Source: DASZMJ01 sp035551935
Lineage (GTDB): Bacteria > Planctomycetota > Planctomycetia > Isosphaerales > Isosphaeraceae
Length of the DNA stretch: 5,845 nt
Direction: 5' to 3'
Assembly: GCA_035551935.1 (NCBI GenBank)
Contig: DASZMJ010000115.1
Span: 1-5,845 of the forward strand
Shown here: positions 5,426 through 5,845 of the stretch, one piece after another
Layout: every line of letters begins with the position of its first letter
Numbering within the stretch: the stretch's first letter is position 1
Translations under genes and position numbers: made by a program
The notes under the pieces: generated by a model
Told to the model about the DNA's origin: nothing
Seen by the model: only the letters and a program-made list of their open reading frames with translations
The model's database searches: none

Positions 5426-5495
5426 TCGTAGGGTCCGCTATTGCGGACCTCTTCCTTCTTGGCACGGAAGAGGTCCGCAATAGCGGACCCTACGA
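5426..5495. repeat. Perfect 30-bp inverted repeat with nested palindromes
   Basis: Bases 5426-5455 are the exact reverse complement of 5466-5495, with a 10-base spacer (TTCTTGGCAC). Each arm is itself palindromic: GGTCCGC-TATT-GCGGACC in the left arm and GGTCCGC-AATA-GCGGACC in the right. The element can therefore fold either as one long hairpin or as two small ones, as in REP/BIME-type elements. No transposase, no flanking target duplication that I could find, and no T-run. It may act as a transcript end or a non-autonomous mobile repeat. Confidence 0.9.
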
Positions 5496-5511
5496 GGAGC
5501 GGCCGGGTGCC

Positions 5512-5537
5512 ACGAGGGACGCGCGGGCCTCCCTCGT
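5512..5537. terminator. Fourth stem-loop in the ftsQ downstream spacer
   Basis: ACGAGGGA (5512-5519) pairs perfectly with TCCCTCGT (5530-5537) around a GC-rich 10-base loop. No T-run follows. Its function is not evident; it may simply belong to the repeat-rich spacer. Confidence 0.3.
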
Positions 5538-5592
5538 CCCTGACCCGAAGCCCAGGCGAAAGGGCGACCGGCTGTTTTTTTGGGATCGGGAC

Positions 5593-5620
5593 TTGATTCT
5601 TGATTTTGGGACGGTACGAT
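5593..5620 (+). promoter_or_regulatory. Candidate sigma70 promoter of the right-edge gene
   Basis: TTGATT (5593-5598) and TACGAT (5615-5620) are separated by 16 bases in a locally AT-rich stretch after a run of seven T. The expected start is near 5627, just ahead of the first possible start codons of the gene that follows. This is a by-eye consensus match. Confidence 0.4.
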
Positions 5621-5656
5621 CTTCCAGGGGGCGCCGTGGCCCCGACCTCCGTGTCC

Positions 5657-5845
5657 ATGATCCTGGGACGCACACCGATGATCTCCGAAGCGAAGCTGGC
5701 TGCCAACCGCCGAAACTCGCTCAAGGGGGGCGTCAAGACCCGCGAGGGCAAGAACAAGTCGCGCCGCAACGCGCTGAAGCACGGCCACCGCGCCGAGGTC
5801 GTCCTGCCCGACGACCTCCAGGCCGAGGCCGACGAACGCTTCCAT
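5657..5845 (+). CDS. Conserved hypothetical protein of the 'ANRRN..NALKHG' family, 3' end outside window
   Basis: The frame is open to the last base, so only the N-terminus is seen. From ATG 5678 it reads 'SEAKLAANRRNSLKGG' followed by 'VKTREGKNKSRRNALKHGHRAE' (split at about 18-40) and 'VVLPDDLQAEADERFH'. The Asn/Arg/Lys-rich pattern 'aNRRNalks.gp.T.eGK..srrNAlkHGl' followed by an acidic LPxE/D segment is one I recognise from many planctomycete and acidobacterial hypothetical proteins. Their function is unknown, though the basic N-terminus suggests nucleic-acid contact. Start choice is open: GTG 5636 (near AGGGGG), GTG 5651, ATG 5657 and ATG 5678 are all in frame. Similarity begins only at about 5681, so 5657 or 5678 is most likely. 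Such genes are often multi-copy, and the palindrome-rich spacer upstream fits an accessory-type junction. Confidence 0.65.
   Translation, partial: MILGRTPMISEAKLAANRRNSLKGGVKTREGKNKSRRNALKHGHRAEVVLPDDLQAEADERFH

Noticed and set aside
5550..5581. Intrinsic terminator using the run of seven T at 5575-5581
   Set aside because: The only stem before it is a 4-bp GCCC/GGGC pair located 9 bases from the T-run, too short and too far away.
5113..5845. Minus-strand frames across the ftsQ end and right edge
   Set aside because: They read through the palindromes and are antisense to the recognised NRRN...NALKHG motif; no domain seen.

Overview
The window is very GC-rich, with almost all third codon positions G or C. 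It carries a murC-like / murB / ftsQ-like run of cell-wall and division genes, PD40 propeller and DUF2231 membrane proteins, and long perfect palindromes between genes. This points to a planctomycete, most likely of the Isosphaeraceae type. That placement is inferred from gene content and style, not from a marker gene.

Layout. Bases 2-1021 (+) hold the C-terminal two thirds of a MurC-family protein, open at the left edge. It overlaps murB (978-1859, +) by 44 bases. A perfect 41-bp inverted repeat follows 5 bases after the murB stop. A gene for a secreted six-motif PD40 beta-propeller lies on the minus strand (2091-3188). A promoter-bearing divergent gap of about 370 bases separates it from a small four-helix DUF2231 membrane protein (3557-4069, +). 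A 214-base gap then contains an AT-rich patch and a second, partial copy of the repeat found after murB. The ftsQ-like gene follows (best start 4350, end 5366). A spacer of about 270 bases holds four stem-loops, including a perfect 30-bp nested palindrome. A partial gene of the 'NRRN...NALKHG' family then runs off the right edge (about 5657 to 5845).

How the parts fit. MurC (adds L-Ala to UDP-MurNAc), MurB (makes UDP-MurNAc) and FtsQ (division-site membrane protein) belong to the classical dcw neighbourhood. Here the murB-ftsQ interval is occupied by two unrelated genes bracketed by copies of one dispersed repeat, where many bacteria have ddl.

The most unusual point is the MurC-like protein. 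It aligns along the central and C-terminal Mur-ligase domains but has lost essentially every catalytic signature: the ATP P-loop, the Asn/His motifs and the DDYxHHP motif. It is nevertheless an intact reading frame tightly coupled to murB. MurB itself keeps the FAD-binding motifs, but has Cys at the usual proton-donor Ser position and Gln where the family's C-terminal catalytic Glu normally sits. A structural or regulatory pseudo-ligase acting beside MurB is the best candidate here for something undescribed.
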